64,000 nucleotides of DNA, taken from NCBI GenBank assembly GCA_009731375.1, contig BJOX01000003.1, forward strand, positions 1,607,160-1,671,159. The letters are read 5' to 3'. Under the pieces are notes generated by a model. It saw only the letters and a list, made by a program, of their open reading frames with translations, was not told where the DNA came from and did no database searches. Both the position numbers and the translations under genes were made by a program. Each line of letters starts with the position of its first letter. Positions within the stretch are counted from its first letter, which is position 1. This document shows positions 1 to 15,000 of the stretch, piece after piece. The stretch comes from Paulinella micropora. Lineage: Eukaryota > Cercozoa > Imbricatea > Euglyphida.

Positions 1-34
<34 letters not shown>

Positions 35-49
35 GTGCGTGCGTGTGTG
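1..49. repeat. (TG)n microsatellite
   Basis: A TG dinucleotide run opens the window and degrades into TGTTGTGCGTGCG. The sequence between here and 540 is unique-looking but shows no convincing gene. Confidence 0.9.
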
Positions 50-540
50 CAATTATTTGACTCCACAAACAATAAGTCGGAAGAATACGAACATGATCTT
101 TGCTTGAGTTTTTATTTGTCGATGTTTACATAGCAATAGAGAACGTAAGGCTACCAGAAGGACGAGTGGCCTCCGTACAGCAGCCGACATCTGTGCAATC
201 CCAGACACCTATGCAATGCGCGGGATGATTAGGCAGAGGCACCGGATTTTGGCAATCCTCTCAGGTGGCACCGGACAAGCCTTTTTCAAGTGACCCCAAA
301 CACAAGCGGTCTTGCATGGCGTGGTATGCTGCCTGACGTCTTCAAAACTCCATGCAAAAGAAACCAAGCTCAACCCAGGTATGATCCAACCTATTTCGCG
401 CTCGTTTATGCCGATGCACGCATGACTTTTTTGTGGCATCTTTCTCTTCGATCCTCGAGACAAAAAAGAAAAAAAGGCAAAAGTTCCACATGGTGACGCC
501 GGGCCCAACAACCGGACATCAAAAATTCCTTGGTATTTCC

Positions 541-652
541 ACTTTCATGCAATCCAATTCCGTTTCTGCTGTGCCGATGCCGATTTCCTGGCGTGGACTT
601 TCATGCAATCCAATTCCGTTTCTGCTGTGCCGATGCCGATTTCCTGGCGTGG
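541..652. repeat. Two-copy 56-bp tandem repeat
   Basis: A 56-bp unit beginning ACTTTCATGCAATCC at 541 is repeated, apparently without change, at 597. The following bases hold a shorter echo, ATTGAGAAAT twice. No coding function is apparent. Confidence 0.85.
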
Positions 653-833
653 ATTGAGAAATATTGAGAAATATGATTGGTTAGCACGACAACGTCAGTA
701 CCTACAACCATACTGCGCGCTGGAGGATGAAAGCTGAAGATGGGATCCGGAGTAACATATATATGAAATAACAGAATACTGTAGGAATAATATAATGTAT
801 TTTTTTCTACATATAGTTTTCTATAGTACTTTT

Positions 834-1079
834 AAATACAGGTACGCACATAAATACAGGTACGCACATAAATACAGGTACGCACAGCGCAGCAAAGCGC
901 GTGGTGGATATCGATATCGATGGAGTCTGGTGGGTGTTTCATCGACTGGTGTGATGCATACATGGATGGCTGGATGGATGGATGGATGGAGGACAATCCA
1001 AAGCGCGTGGTGGAGTCTGGTGGGTGTTTCATCGACTGGTGTGATGCATACATGGATGGATGGATGGATGGAGGACAAT
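834..1079. repeat. Nested tandem repeats
   Basis: Three copies of an 18-19-bp unit (AAATACAGGTACGCACAT) at 834-886 are followed by two copies of a roughly 100-bp unit. That unit starts AAAGCGCGTGGTGGA at 894 and again at 1000, and ends in (GGAT)n and GGACAATCC. Open frames here are repeat artefacts. Confidence 0.8.
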
Positions 1080-1130
1080 CCCCTGGCCCTTGCTAGCTTT
1101 ACACTAGAACGTGGAAATCCTGTGACACTT

Positions 1131-1335
1131 CTGTGTGTGGTGTGTGCATGTTGGTTGTGCGTGTGTTGTGTGGGTGTTGTGTGTGTGTTGTTGTGTGTGT
1201 GTTGTGTGTGTGTTGTGTGTGTGTTGTGTGTGTGTGTGTGTGTTGTGTGTGTGTTGTGTGTTGTGTGTGTTGTGTGTGTGTGTGTGTGTGTGTCTGTCTG
1301 TCTGTCTGTCTGTCTGTGTGTGTGTGTGTGTATGA
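1131..1335. repeat. (TG)n / (GTGTGTT)n / (TCTG)n microsatellite
   Basis: This is TG-rich simple sequence with TGTGTGTT interruptions ending in (TCTG)n. The interval 1336-1570 is AT-rich and holds nothing I can identify. Confidence 0.9.
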
Positions 1336-1569
1336 GACAATATATCTAAACATTAATATTTCATTCAATTACTTTATTACGCTCATCTGAAACACTAGAA
1401 ACACTAGGTTTCCACACTAGAATAAATGATACATTCTTACTTTTTATAAATTTCCCGAATAAATACGTTTTAAGTCACTTCGGAACGAAGAAGAAGAAGA
1501 GAACCAAAAAGCGATCTACGGCAAGTATTTCGATTTTTGGTCACATGATACAGTAGTTCAATCTAAAAC

Positions 1570-2505
1570 AAATCCAAGCCAAGCCAAGAAAACACACACA
1601 ACACACACACAACACACACACACACACAACACACACACAACACACACAAAACACACACACAAAACACACACACACACACACACACAACACACACACACAC
1701 ACNNNNNNNNNNNNNNNNNNNNNNNNNNNNNNNNNNNNNNNNNNNNNNNNNNNNNNNNNNNNNNNNNNNNNNNNNNNNNNNNNNNNNNNNNNNNNNNNNN
1801 NNNNNNNNNNNNNNNNNNNNNNNNNNNNNNNNNNNNNNNNNNNNNNNNNNNNNNNNNNNNNNNNNNNNNNNNNNNNNNNNNNNNNNNNNNNNNNNNNNNN
1901 NNNNNNNNNNNNNNNNNNNNNNNNNNNNNNNNNNNNNNNNNNNNNNNNNNNNNNNNNNNNNNNNNNNNNNNNNNNNNNNNNNNNNNNNNNNNNNNNNNNN
2001 NNNNNNNNNNNNNNNNNNNNNNNNNNNNNNNNNNNNNNNNNNNNNNNNNNNNNNNNNNNNNNNNNNNNNNNNNNNNNNNNNNNNNNNNNNNNNNNNNNNN
2101 NNNNNNNNNNNNNNNNNNNNNNNNNNNNNNNNNNNNNNNNNNNNNNNNNNNNNNNNNNNNNNNNNNNNNNNNNNNNNNNNNNNNNNNNNNNNNNNNNNNN
2201 NNNNNNNNNNNNNNNNNNNNNNNNNNNNNNNNNNNNNNNNNNNNNNNNNNNNNNNNNNNNNNNNNNNNNNNNNNNNNNNNNNNNNNNNNNNNNNNNNNNN
2301 NNNNNNNNNNNNNNNNNNNNNNNNNNNNNNNNNNNNNNNNNNNNNNNNNNNNNNNNNNNNNNNNNNNNNNNNNNNNNNNNNNNNNNNNNNNNNNNNNNNN
2401 NNNNNNNNNNNNNNNNNNNNNNNNNNNNNNNNNNNNNNNNNNNNNNNNNNNNNNNNNNNNNNNNNNNNNNNNNNNNNNNNNNNNNNNNNNNNNNNNNNNN
2501 NCACA

Positions 2506-2536
<31 letters not shown>

Positions 2537-2712
2537 CAAAACACACACACAACACACACACACAACACACATATACAAAACACACACACAACACACACAC
2601 ACACCACACACACACACACACCACACAACAAACACACACAACCACACACACAACCACACACACAACTACACACACAACCACACAAACACACACACACACA
2701 CACACACCACAC

Positions 2713-2743
<31 letters not shown>

Positions 2744-2788
2744 ACTCACACACACCACACACACACACACACACCACACAAAAACACA
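1570..2788. repeat. (CA)n array spanning an assembly gap
   Basis: Imperfect (CA)n lies on both sides of an unsequenced stretch. Long 'open frames' crossing it are artefacts of the repeat and of the N characters. Confidence 0.9.
1703..2501. other. Assembly gap (799 N)
   Basis: A run of N lies inside the (CA)n array, so the true length is unknown. Confidence 0.99.
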
Positions 2789-2895
2789 CGTGATGCCTGC
2801 GTGTACACAGCCCGTCTAAATCGCGTCCCGTCTCCAAGAAACGCTTCATTATCGGCAGCGTCGTCGGACTACTGGTCAAGACTGTTACAAAGACG

Positions 2896-3106
2896 GATAC
2901 ATACATACATACATACATACATACATACATACATTCATACATACATGCATGCTTGCATGCATACATACATACATACATGCATGCATGCATGCATGCATAC
3001 ATACAGGCATACATACATACATACATACATACATACATACATACACACATATATACACACAAACAAACAAGCATACATACACGCGTAGGTAGCAGAAGCG
3101 ATAGGG

Positions 3107-3138
<32 letters not shown>

Positions 3139-3280
3139 CACACAAACAAACAAGCATACATACACGCGTAGGTATGAGCGATAGGGCATACATACATACA
3201 TACATACATACACATACATACATACATACATACATACATACATACATACATACATAAATACATACATACATACATACAGC
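2896..3280. repeat. (CATA)n satellite with short unique inserts
   Basis: CATA repeats are interrupted twice by the same insert, an ACACAAACAAACAAGCATACATACACGCG block followed by GTAGGTA and GATAGGGCA (about 3055-3105 and 3140-3190). This shows a higher-order unit of about 85 bp. Confidence 0.85.
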
Positions 3281-3324
3281 AGTTATGCTAAGTTTGTGGC
3301 TAAACATGTATGCATTGATTTGTG

Positions 3325-3715
<391 letters not shown>

Positions 3716-3766
3716 CGTGGTGGCAGTTATGCTAAGAATTGCGGCTTATCCTAGATAGATGCACAC

Positions 3767-3980
3767 GAGAATTTCCTAGTTCTTAAGAAAAATGAGTGAT
3801 TACTTTGAACGCTTCGTCCTCAGCCAAGGTTTGTATCCATGACTTTTATGACGGTTCTATAGAAAACACTTGAAGAGGGCTTTCAAATGAGCCACTACAC
3901 AAGCCGCAAAAATCAGCACCGGCTGAGATCGAAGCGTTTGAAATAATTGCTCATTGCACTTAAGAGCTAGGAGAATTCTC
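3767..3980. mobile_element. MITE-like foldback element, copy 1
   Basis: The segment starts GAGAATTTCCTAGTTCTTAAG and ends CTTAAGAGCTAGGAGAATTCTC. Its outer ~60 bp on each side are imperfect inverted repeats that include AACGCTTCG and CTCAGCC. The middle is unrelated unique sequence and there is no transposase. A second element with the same ends lies at 5152-5347. The target duplication is not clear. Short length, long terminal inverted repeats and multiple copies fit a non-autonomous DNA transposon. Confidence 0.65.
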
Positions 3981-4216
3981 ATATGCATAAATGCAAGCAA
4001 TAGTGAAAAATTTCGGCTACCACAAATTTCGGGAGAAAAAAAACAACGTATCTTGCGTTGAAAAGTTGGGGAAAAATTCCGGCCACCCAAAGTTCCGTGC
4101 AAAAACAACATTCTGCGGTGGCAAATCTTTTGCCGAAAATGTCTCATGACCGAAATTATTCACTGTATTTTATGTGTAGGTAACAGGAGGGATAGTGTCA
4201 GCAATAGTACTTACGT

Positions 4217-4373
4217 TAACTCTGTCTATCTATCTGTCTATCTATCTGTCTATCTATCTGTCTATCTATCTGTCTATCTATCTGTCTATCTATTTGTCTA
4301 TCTGTCTATCTGTCTATCTGTCTATCTATCTATCTATCTATCTATCTACCTACTATCTATTATGTATCTATCT

Positions 4374-4437
<64 letters not shown>

Positions 4438-4536
4438 AGTGGCAGCAATAGTACTTATCTATCTATCTATCTATTTATATGAATGCATAGGTCACGGGAG
4501 CAATAGTGGCAGCAATAGTACTTATCTATCTATCTC

Positions 4537-4585
<49 letters not shown>

Positions 4586-4747
4586 ATATCTATGTATCTA
4601 TCTATCTATCCATCTATCCATCTATCTATCTATCTAGGTCAGACCAACCGCAGGCCATTTGCAAGGCGCGATGTGTTTTCGTTGGGTCCGACCGGGTAAT
4701 CCATTTATGCATAAAGTTTTTCATGCATGACATATCTACCTATCTAC

Positions 4748-4782
<35 letters not shown>

Positions 4783-4843
4783 GATATCTATCTATCTATC
4801 TATCTATCTACCTACCTACCTATCTACCTACCTACCTACCTAC

Positions 4844-4900
<57 letters not shown>

Positions 4901-4953
4901 CATCCATCCATCCATCTATCTATCTACCTTCCTATCTGCCTACCTATCTATAA
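4217..4953. repeat. (TATC)n arrays with unique spacers
   Basis: TATC arrays at 4217-4440, 4456-4640 and 4735-4953 include CTGT, CTAC and CCAT variants. A GTGGCAGCAATAGTACT insert recurs near 4440 and 4507. Spacer 4641-4725 contains the palindrome TTATGCATAA. Confidence 0.85.
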
Positions 4954-5151
4954 CATACCACCTTGTTGGACTACGCGTTTGAGTCGACGGTTCCCAGTTG
5001 TCTGTAGTCCCTGCGTAGAGTAGGTAGAGTTTTTCTCCATGTCTGTCTAAAAACTTATGGGCAAACCTGCGTCAAGTCTGGCCGCTGTCGCAGGGCCTTC
5101 CATAGTTTGATGTGAGACAGTTAGATAAATATGTTTGGTCTATATCGGCAT

Positions 5152-5347
5152 GAGAATTTCCTAGTCCTTAAGTGCAATTAGCAATGACTTCAAACGCTTC
5201 GATCTCAGCCGGTGCTGATTTTTGCGACTTGCGCTCTCGTCAAGAACTTTCTATTGAGCCGTCATAAAGATCATGGATGCAAATATTGGCTGAGAGCGAA
5301 GCGTTTAAAAGTCATTGCTAGTTGTTCTTAAGAACTAGGAAATTCTC
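5152..5347. mobile_element. MITE-like foldback element, copy 2
   Basis: It begins GAGAATTTCCTAGTCCTTAAG and ends CTTAAGAACTAGGAAATTCTC, with terminal inverted repeats of about 60 bp containing AAACGCTTCG and CTCAGCC. Its arms match those of the 3767-3980 element. Because the arms are near-palindromic, orientation cannot be fixed from them alone. No coding capacity. Confidence 0.65.
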
Positions 5348-5407
5348 ATCCATGGTAACCCGCCACCAGTTGAAGGCTGAGCAGCGGGCTGCAAACGAAC
5401 ATTGAGC

Positions 5408-5682
<275 letters not shown>

Positions 5683-5699
5683 TCAAATCATGCTTCTTC

Positions 5700-7310
<1,611 letters not shown>

Positions 7311-7319
7311 CTGTCAATA

Positions 7320-7974
7320 TCTTTGGTACATACATAGACACATAGATACATAGATACGTACATAGATACATTCAGAACATTCATACATACATACATACAT
7401 ACATACATACGTACATACATACATTACATACATAACATACATACATACATACATACTTAAAATATATAACATACATAACATACATAACATACATAACATA
7501 CATAACATACATACATACATACATACATACATACATCATAACATACATAACATACATAACATACATAACATACATACGTAACATACATAACATACATACA
7601 TACATACATACATACATACATGCATACATACATAAAGACAGACAGATATGCATACATACATACATGATATATACATACAGACAATACATACATACATACA
7701 TACATACATACCTTTCTTCAACGAGATCGGACCGAACAATATCTTTACATACATACCGTGATACATAACTACATACATACATACATGAATTGTTCGGTCA
7801 TAACTAGATACATACATACCTTTCTTCAACAATATCTCAGTATTCACATACATACATACATACATACACACATGGGGAGGGGCATGAATGAATATTTGTA
7901 GGAAAAAAGAAAGAAAGAATGAAAGAACGTACATACATACATACATAGATAAATTCATGCACGAATACTCATAA

Positions 7975-8005
<31 letters not shown>

Positions 8006-8530
8006 CATACATACATACATACATATATACATACATAATTACATACATACATACGTGTATACATACATACATACATACATACATATGCATACATACATAC
8101 ATACATACACATGCATACATACATACATACGTAGATATTCTGGCTGATGTTGACAGTCGTATCGCAGGGATCAACAGCAGGTATGTATGTATGTATGTAT
8201 GTATGTGTGTATGTATATGTGTATGTGTGTGTGTTTGTGTGTGTGTATGTACGTATGTATGTGTGTATGTATGTATGTATGTATGTATGTGTGTGTGTGT
8301 ATGTATGTATGTATGTATGTATGTATGTATGTATGTATGTGTGTACATATGTATGTATGTATGTATGTATTATGTATTTATGTATTTATGTGTGTATGTA
8401 TGTATGTATGTATGTATGTATGTATGTATGTATGTATACGCGCATGCATGTATGTATACGTGCATGCATGTATGCATGTATGCATGTATGTGTGTATGTA
8501 TGCATGTATGTATGTATGTATGTATGTATA
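7320..8530. repeat. (TACA)n satellite switching to (GTAT)n
   Basis: TACA/CATAACATA repeats to about 8135 are followed, after a 45-bp unique bridge, by the complementary (GTAT)n array (8181-8530). The block is therefore a very large imperfect inverted repeat. A CCTTTCTTCAACGA insert occurs twice (about 7711 and 7819). Confidence 0.85.
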
Positions 8531-8607
8531 GGGATAACATTCCTTGTTTGGTAAACGCGCCGCTGACGCTCTCTCTCGATGACTTCACTCAGACCACCAA
8601 AGTAACT

Positions 8608-8661
8608 ACCTACCTACCTACCTACCTACCTACTTACCTACCTACTTACCTACATACCTAC

Positions 8662-8724
<63 letters not shown>

Positions 8725-9760
8725 GCTCACTTTCATGTTTCGATCGATGCAAAAAGGCTTATTCTATGTTAACCTACCTAGTTACCTACCTAGTTACCTA
8801 CCTACCTGCCTACCTACCTACTTTTCTACCTACCTACCTACCTACCTACCTGCCTACCTGCCTACCTACCTACCTACCTACCTACCTACCTACCTACCTA
8901 CCTACCTACCTACCTGCCTACCTGCCTACCTGCCTACCTACCTACCTACCTGCCTACCTGCCTACCTTTCTCTTCACTCAGACCAGCACAATAACTATCA
9001 TGTACCTACCGACATACATACATACATACATACATACATGCATACATACACATACATGCAGACATACAAACTTACTTACTTACTTACTTACTCACTTACT
9101 TATTTACTTGCTTACTCCCTTACTCATACCGACATACTGACATACTGACTTACTGACCTACTGACCTTTCTGACCTTCCAGTCGACGAATCGAGGCAAAC
9201 CGCCAAAACAACTATCACCCTACCTACCTACCTACCTACCTACCTACCTACCTACCAACCTACCAACCTACCTACCTACCTACCTACCTACTTACCTACC
9301 TTTTTCCTCGACGGCTTATCCCAGACCAGCAAATAAACTATAATATATCTACCAACCTAACTAGCATACTGACTTACCAATCTACCTACTGACCTACCTA
9401 CCTGCCTACCTTTCTTTTGAGTTATTGAGGCAAAATATGAACGATGTATCCACCGACCTACCTACCTACCTACCTACCTACCTACCAAGCTACCGACTTA
9501 CCTACCTACCTACCTACCTACCTACCTACCTACCAACCTACCTACCGACCTACTTACCGATCTACCTACCTACCTACCTACCAACCGACCGACCTACCGT
9601 CCCACCTATCTACCGACCTACCTACTAACCTAGCATCCTACTTCCCTTTCTCTTGGCCACTTTATGCAAACCACCAAAATAGCTGTCATATGTTCATCTA
9701 CCTACTGACCTTCTTACCTGTCTACCTCTCACTTGACAAGATTGCGAAGCGCTAAATTAC

Positions 9761-9802
<42 letters not shown>

Positions 9803-9874
9803 GCTGCCCAGTTACCTTAACGGGTTGGAGTGGATGCCTATGTCTTCGAATATGCAGCGCTGATAGACCAAACA

Positions 9875-9917
<43 letters not shown>

Positions 9918-9935
9918 TTATTTATTTATTCAAGT
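8608..9935. repeat. (CTAC)n and (TATC)n arrays with a recurring spacer
   Basis: CTAC arrays are broken every 200-300 bp by degenerate copies of one spacer resembling TTCTCTTCACTCAGACCACC (near 8575, 8968, 9300, 9412 and 9643). The block ends with two TATC arrays. Confidence 0.8.
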
Positions 9936-10051
9936 ACACGACCGACAATCTTCCTACAAGATTGCACGTGAACTGCAAAATTAATTATGTAAATATCTAA
10001 ATGAATGACATCTCTCTTATATAAATGTAAATGTATACACGCACAAACACA

Positions 10052-10105
<54 letters not shown>

Positions 10106-10155
10106 TCTCTCTCTCTCTCTGTATGTGTGTGTGCGCATCAGTTGGTCTTTCATGT

Positions 10156-10196
<41 letters not shown>

Positions 10197-10197
<1 letters not shown>

Positions 10198-10452
10198 ATA
10201 GATTTTCATGTGCACTGCGAACACGACAATCACTACTTGCACACACCGCTGTACGGTGCCAGTTCGTCGTCTTCCTCCGTTCCCACAACTCTGTGTTCGG
10301 TGCTTTGCTTCGAATCCGTCCTCAACTGCTGTGTCAAAAACGATAGCATCTCCATTCATGGTTACTTCTGCAACGACTCTTGCCAAACAAAATGGCACAA
10401 GAATAAGGCTGCAATTCTTCCACTGAGCCGGCGACGGAGAATTTGTCAGTGA
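10197..10452 (+). CDS. Possible terminal exon of an unidentified Cys-rich protein
   Basis: After a long CT tract ending CTCTCAG (a good 3' splice site), an open frame runs to a TGA at 10450-10452. Its C-terminal part has clustered cysteines (LNCCVK, then GYFCNDSCQTKWHKNK) and ends in a basic RRRR stretch. The FC-x3-CQ-x2-W-H spacing recalls the second half of a MYND or FLZ-type zinc finger, but the first Cys pair does not fit either family cleanly. No upstream exon was found among the satellites. This could be a genuine last exon or a chance open frame. Confidence 0.3.
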
Positions 10453-10536
10453 GTTTCACTGGAGTCGATCCCGTTTATGCATAAAAGTGAGCATGGTTGG
10501 ATCCGGAAATGATTTAAGTGAACTTTTTTACCTTTT

Positions 10537-10680
10537 TTTTTATCATTAGTGTGTTGAACTTGTAGTAAACTCGGTAATAAAATAAGACAGAGAAGAAAGG
10601 AGAGCAAAACAGAGGTAAAATATAGGCTAATCAAAACCAAAGCTATAGTAAAGAAAACAAACAGATGCAGGCAAAACAAG
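10537..10680 (-). repeat. Dispersed repeat copy (family A)
   Basis: This block contains CATTAGTGTGTTGAACTTGT and AATAAAAT. It matches copies near 24036-24152 and 24176-24283. Read on the minus strand each copy ends in an A-rich tail, suggesting a retroposed transcript. Confidence 0.55.
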
Positions 10681-10940
10681 CAAAGAGCAGAAGGAGATAT
10701 ATAAGGAAAGGATGAAACATGCAAAGGCTGAAATAGTAGAAGCTCGATATATCGCAGGTAAGAAGCTGGCCAAATAATGATCTAAATGCCCGAAGCGTTA
10801 AGTTGCCCGGATCCTTGACCCCCCTAATGTTTATGAGGACTTATGGAGGGAAGGATGCACGTAAGGCTCATATAAGGAAGAAAATTATCACGCCTCGGGC
10901 ATGTAGCCCATTAAATACGGACCACATACCCGAGACATAC

Positions 10941-11177
10941 TGTAATGCCCCCAACGATAGCTCGTAAAAAGTCGGTAATACAACCAAACACAGTCCTCAA
11001 GAATGAGAATGATGTCTCGTTATATTAGCTCAGTGAAGCCAAAAAGGAAAACGGCAACAGACCAGGAATAAAATGGCATCAGGTCCAATCCGGACAAATA
11101 ATACTGAAAAACAAGCTGGTGCACCTGTCACCAGGAAAAGGTACTTTTTACCGGCTATCCGGGGGGTGATGCCTACA
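10941..11177 (-). repeat. 3' LTR
   Basis: This is a 237-bp direct repeat of 21393-21629 with no difference seen on reading. On the minus strand it starts TGTAGGCATC and ends GGGCATTACA. Confidence 0.95.
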
Positions 11178-11190
11178 GTACCCCCTCCCG
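11178..11190 (-). other. Polypurine tract
   Basis: The minus-strand sequence CGGGAGGGGGTAC directly abuts the 3' LTR. This is the expected place and composition for plus-strand priming. Confidence 0.8.
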
Positions 11191-11465
11191 ATTTTATGAC
11201 GGAAATAGCATTTTCGTCATACACCTTCTGATTTCTTTCTGCAAATAGTATGCGCTATGGAGTCATGCCACACAGCGCATCGACCCACGGATAGGCGCTA
11301 AAAGACGATAAATATATCCTCATACTGCACGTCAAAGCGGATTCTCCAGCCATTCTTGTAAATTTTGAACTCCTTCCCCTCAAAATTTTTTTTCGGCAGT
11401 ATGTCAAGAACAAACGTATTATTAATAAAAAAAATACAAGCAACGTGGTGCTGTATTCCCCTCTT

Positions 11466-11661
11466 GATCTCCTTCTTCTTCTTATTATTATTATTATTAT
11501 TATTCACAGGGAGATCGTAAGTACATTGTCTTTTTTAATGACATACCCTTGTATAAGGCGGATATCCTTCTTCTTCTTATCATTATCATTATTATTATTA
11601 TTATTCACAGGGAGATCGTAAGTACATTGTCTTTTTTAATGACATACCCTTGTATAAGGCG
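11466..11661. repeat. Two-copy 95/101-bp tandem duplication in the element's 3' region
   Basis: Unit 1 (11466-11560) and unit 2 (11561-11661) share a TTC/TTA microsatellite followed by CACAGGGAGATCGTAAGTAC and TTGTATAAGGCGGATATCC. They differ mainly in microsatellite length. The rest of 11191-12095 is non-coding as far as I can see. Confidence 0.85.
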
Positions 11662-12095
11662 GATATCCTATGATATAGTATTAGGGGGCCAGTCCTAATA
11701 GCTATATCCGAAGTCGAGGTGTATGTACCCGACCCTGCGATATACCGACACAAGTAGAGATTGACCGTGCTCAGGTACGACAGTATATAATCTATCGTAA
11801 AAAATAATTTAATGAAAGTTTCAGAGAACATTTCATTTTCGAGAACATCATCCCAGGACTTGGAAAGGGTCATACCCGGGAACACCATCGCTCAATACAC
11901 TAGCGATCCCCGTATACGGTGTAGTATCATCGTCGATCGACCTTTCGCACTCGTATGTTGCGATCGAATGCCAAGTTATATCACTGAGTCTTTTTAATAT
12001 TCATATTGATAACTGATGATGCATGATCAAATCATGATACGCCGTGGGCAATCAATCAGTTTATTTGAGACGCATAAAGAAAAATAGTTTCTTTG

Positions 12096-15000
12096 TCACT
12101 GCCTTCGTCGTCTGGCGCGGATTTCTTTGCCTGGTGGAGGACCACCAACAAAAGTCAGATCGAACTTTGACTGTTCGAGAATGTCCCAGATCTTATTAGG
12201 GATTCCGCCCAACGATAATTCAAAAGGGACATCAAGCACTCCTCTTGGCAGTGTCTGAATGGTCCACGCAGTGTAATCCTTGTCTCTGGGAGTAATTGTA
12301 TCATCCCATGTCTCGAGACTTTTTGCGTCTTTATATACTGGCAGATAATGTCTTGCCTTTGGATCCTCAACCGGGTCCATACTTCTCCAGAACTGGAGTA
12401 TCGGTTGTACTATCTTTGCGGCTGATGATATTTTGAGTGTCCGTGTGACACGCATCTGTCGTGGGACCGCCACGACCCGCATCAAGTATAAGTCTGAGAG
12501 AGTGTCATCAGCGACATGTTGTTCCGCTGGTCTCATCAGATAGAAAACATTTTTCACCCATGCGATGGTTGCTATCGCATCGCCTTCCTTCCATCGCTCA
12601 TGGACAATCTCAACGTTGCCCGCGTTTGGGTCAGTGTCCGTCCCCTCCTCCTCCTGGTGGACGTCCTTTGATCTCATCGACCTCATCGCCTTCCTCGGTT
12701 GGTCGTTGATAAGATCATTCCGCGCTCTCCTTAGCTGCGCCTCTGTGATCTTCTCCTTCTTTCCGCTATGCTCTCGCGGAGACTTGGACTGAGTCCCCAC
12801 CGCGCTTATGCGGTCAGTCTTCTCCTTGCTGTCCACCTCACTCTCCTCCTTCTCAGCTATCGGTGCCCGATAAGCATCGTCTTGGTCTATGCCAGCCTCC
12901 TTGTGGATGGGCGGCACCTCTTTGAAATCATCCTTCATCCGTTTTAACGCCTCCTCAACGGATTCATCTTCCAGTAAGAAGGGATCATACTTAATCAGCC
13001 TTCTTACATTCACAATTTGCACCTTCCCTCTACCCCTGATCTTGTAATTCAGAGGTCCCGTCTGTTCCATAATCTGATAAGGTCCTTTCCAGTGAGTGAA
13101 CAGCTTAGAGCTGACTCCCTTCGGGACTTGAGGATGGTACAATAGTACAATATCCCCGACCTGGAACTTGATCTGATCCAAGTGCGCTTGTCGCACCCCT
13201 TCAGCATCAGTCTTTCGGCGCTCCGCCTCTCTATGCGCCCTGACTATTTGTTCCGCCTCCATCTTCACTCTAAGTCTCATCCCAAACAACTCATCCGCAT
13301 CCGCCCAAGTGTCTTTTGGGTGAAGGAGCGAAGTCGGGATATCAGGCTCACGCCCATATACTAACTGATATGGCGAGATTGAGCTCTTCGAGCCTCCTAA
13401 CGCCGTAGAGGGTAGACAGTTCATTGCAAACGCAAATGATGGTGCTGCCTCGACCCATGCTCTTTGATTCTCCTTCTTCGTGCAATACATCTTTAGCGAG
13501 GCTTTGAGGGGTCTGTGTACCCGCTCGATTTTCCCATTTGCTCGCGGGTTATAGGCAGTAACATATTGCCATTTCATCCCGTAATACTTAGATAGTTTGT
13601 CGATGACCTCGTTATTAAAGTCCGAGCCTCGATCAGAACATATCTTTCTTGGTACTCCGATCTGTGAGATGATCCTATCGATCAGCGCCTCGGCCGTCGT
13701 CTTGCCGGTAACGTCTTTGACAGGGATGATCCACACATAGTTGGTGGCTCTGTCAATAGCCGTAAGGAGGTATTTGTAACCATCCTTCGATTCTGGGAAA
13801 GGTCCCACATGATCAATGTGTATAAACTCAAACATCCCCGCATGAAGAGGAAATTCGCCAATCAGGCCGAAATTTGCCTTCAGTGGTGTTTTGTTTATCT
13901 TGCACGGGATGCATGCATCCACCGCCTGATCTATCTCCTCCTTCATCTTCTTCCACCAGAATCGCCTCGCTACGAACATATGAGTTCGTTGTCGACCCGG
14001 ATGCGCCAAAAGTGGGCAATTGTGGGCTGCGACAAATATAAATCGTCTCAGACTCTCCGGTACCCAAAGGGTCCATTTGTCCGGCTGTGACGCATAGCGA
14101 CCGTGAAGGCCCTTGTACCACAGTAGACCATCTCTCCATCCCATCTCCTTCATCTGATCTTTGATCGCTTTCGTCATCCGTAGCTCATCCGGGTTCTGAT
14201 ATAACTGTATCAGTTCTTTAAACTCCGGATCTTGAGCCTGTTGTTGCCTCCATGCGGTAGGCGAGGCTATATGGATAGTACCATCTTCTAGCCGTACCCC
14301 GATTCTTTCCGGGTCATCGTCTAGGTCACTTCTCCGCTCTTGAGGAGGCTCCGCATAAACTTCCTGCGTCTCCTCTTCCTCTCTTATGTTCGCCTTCGCA
14401 TTCTCATATACCTCATAGGACCACTCAGCGTCCTCCTGGGTATGTAGCTCACAACATATCCCGTGATCCGGGCCTTGTGGACTGTACCGTAGACCTGTGC
14501 GGTCATATCGGACTCCACTCGCCATCTCCATCGCCTCAATGTGGCTGACCTCATACACCTTGTCAGTGGACAAGTCTTCCATCTCCACCGTGGACACCAA
14601 CGCCGATACTTCTGAGTTAAACTCTAGCCTAGAGAGGCTATCAGCGACCACATTTCGCTTTCCCGGTAGATGGACCATTGTAAAATCGAAACAAGACAAG
14701 AACGCTTGCCACCGCGCCAGCCGTCCCGTCTGTTCATGATTCATCAACCATAACAGGTTATGATGATCAGTTCTGACAGTAAATTGAGGTCCTCCCCACA
14801 AATACTCTCTGAGCCTCTTGAGGGCCCATACTACCGCCAACGCCTCTCTTTGCCTTGTGCAATAGTTTCTCTCCGCCGCACACAACTTCCTACTAATAAA
14901 CATGATTGGGCGTAATTTCTTCTCCTCATCCTCTTGTTGTAATACAGCCCCAATCGCAAACTTAGATGCGTCTGTATCGACTACGAATTGTTTCGTAAAG

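Noticed and set aside
1541-3275. Very long minus-strand open frames across the (CA)n array
   Set aside because: They consist of Cys/Val repeats and unknown residues from the N gap; no protein character.
10197-10452. Confident MYND or FLZ zinc-finger assignment
   Set aside because: Only the second half of the pattern is present; the first Cys pair does not match either family.
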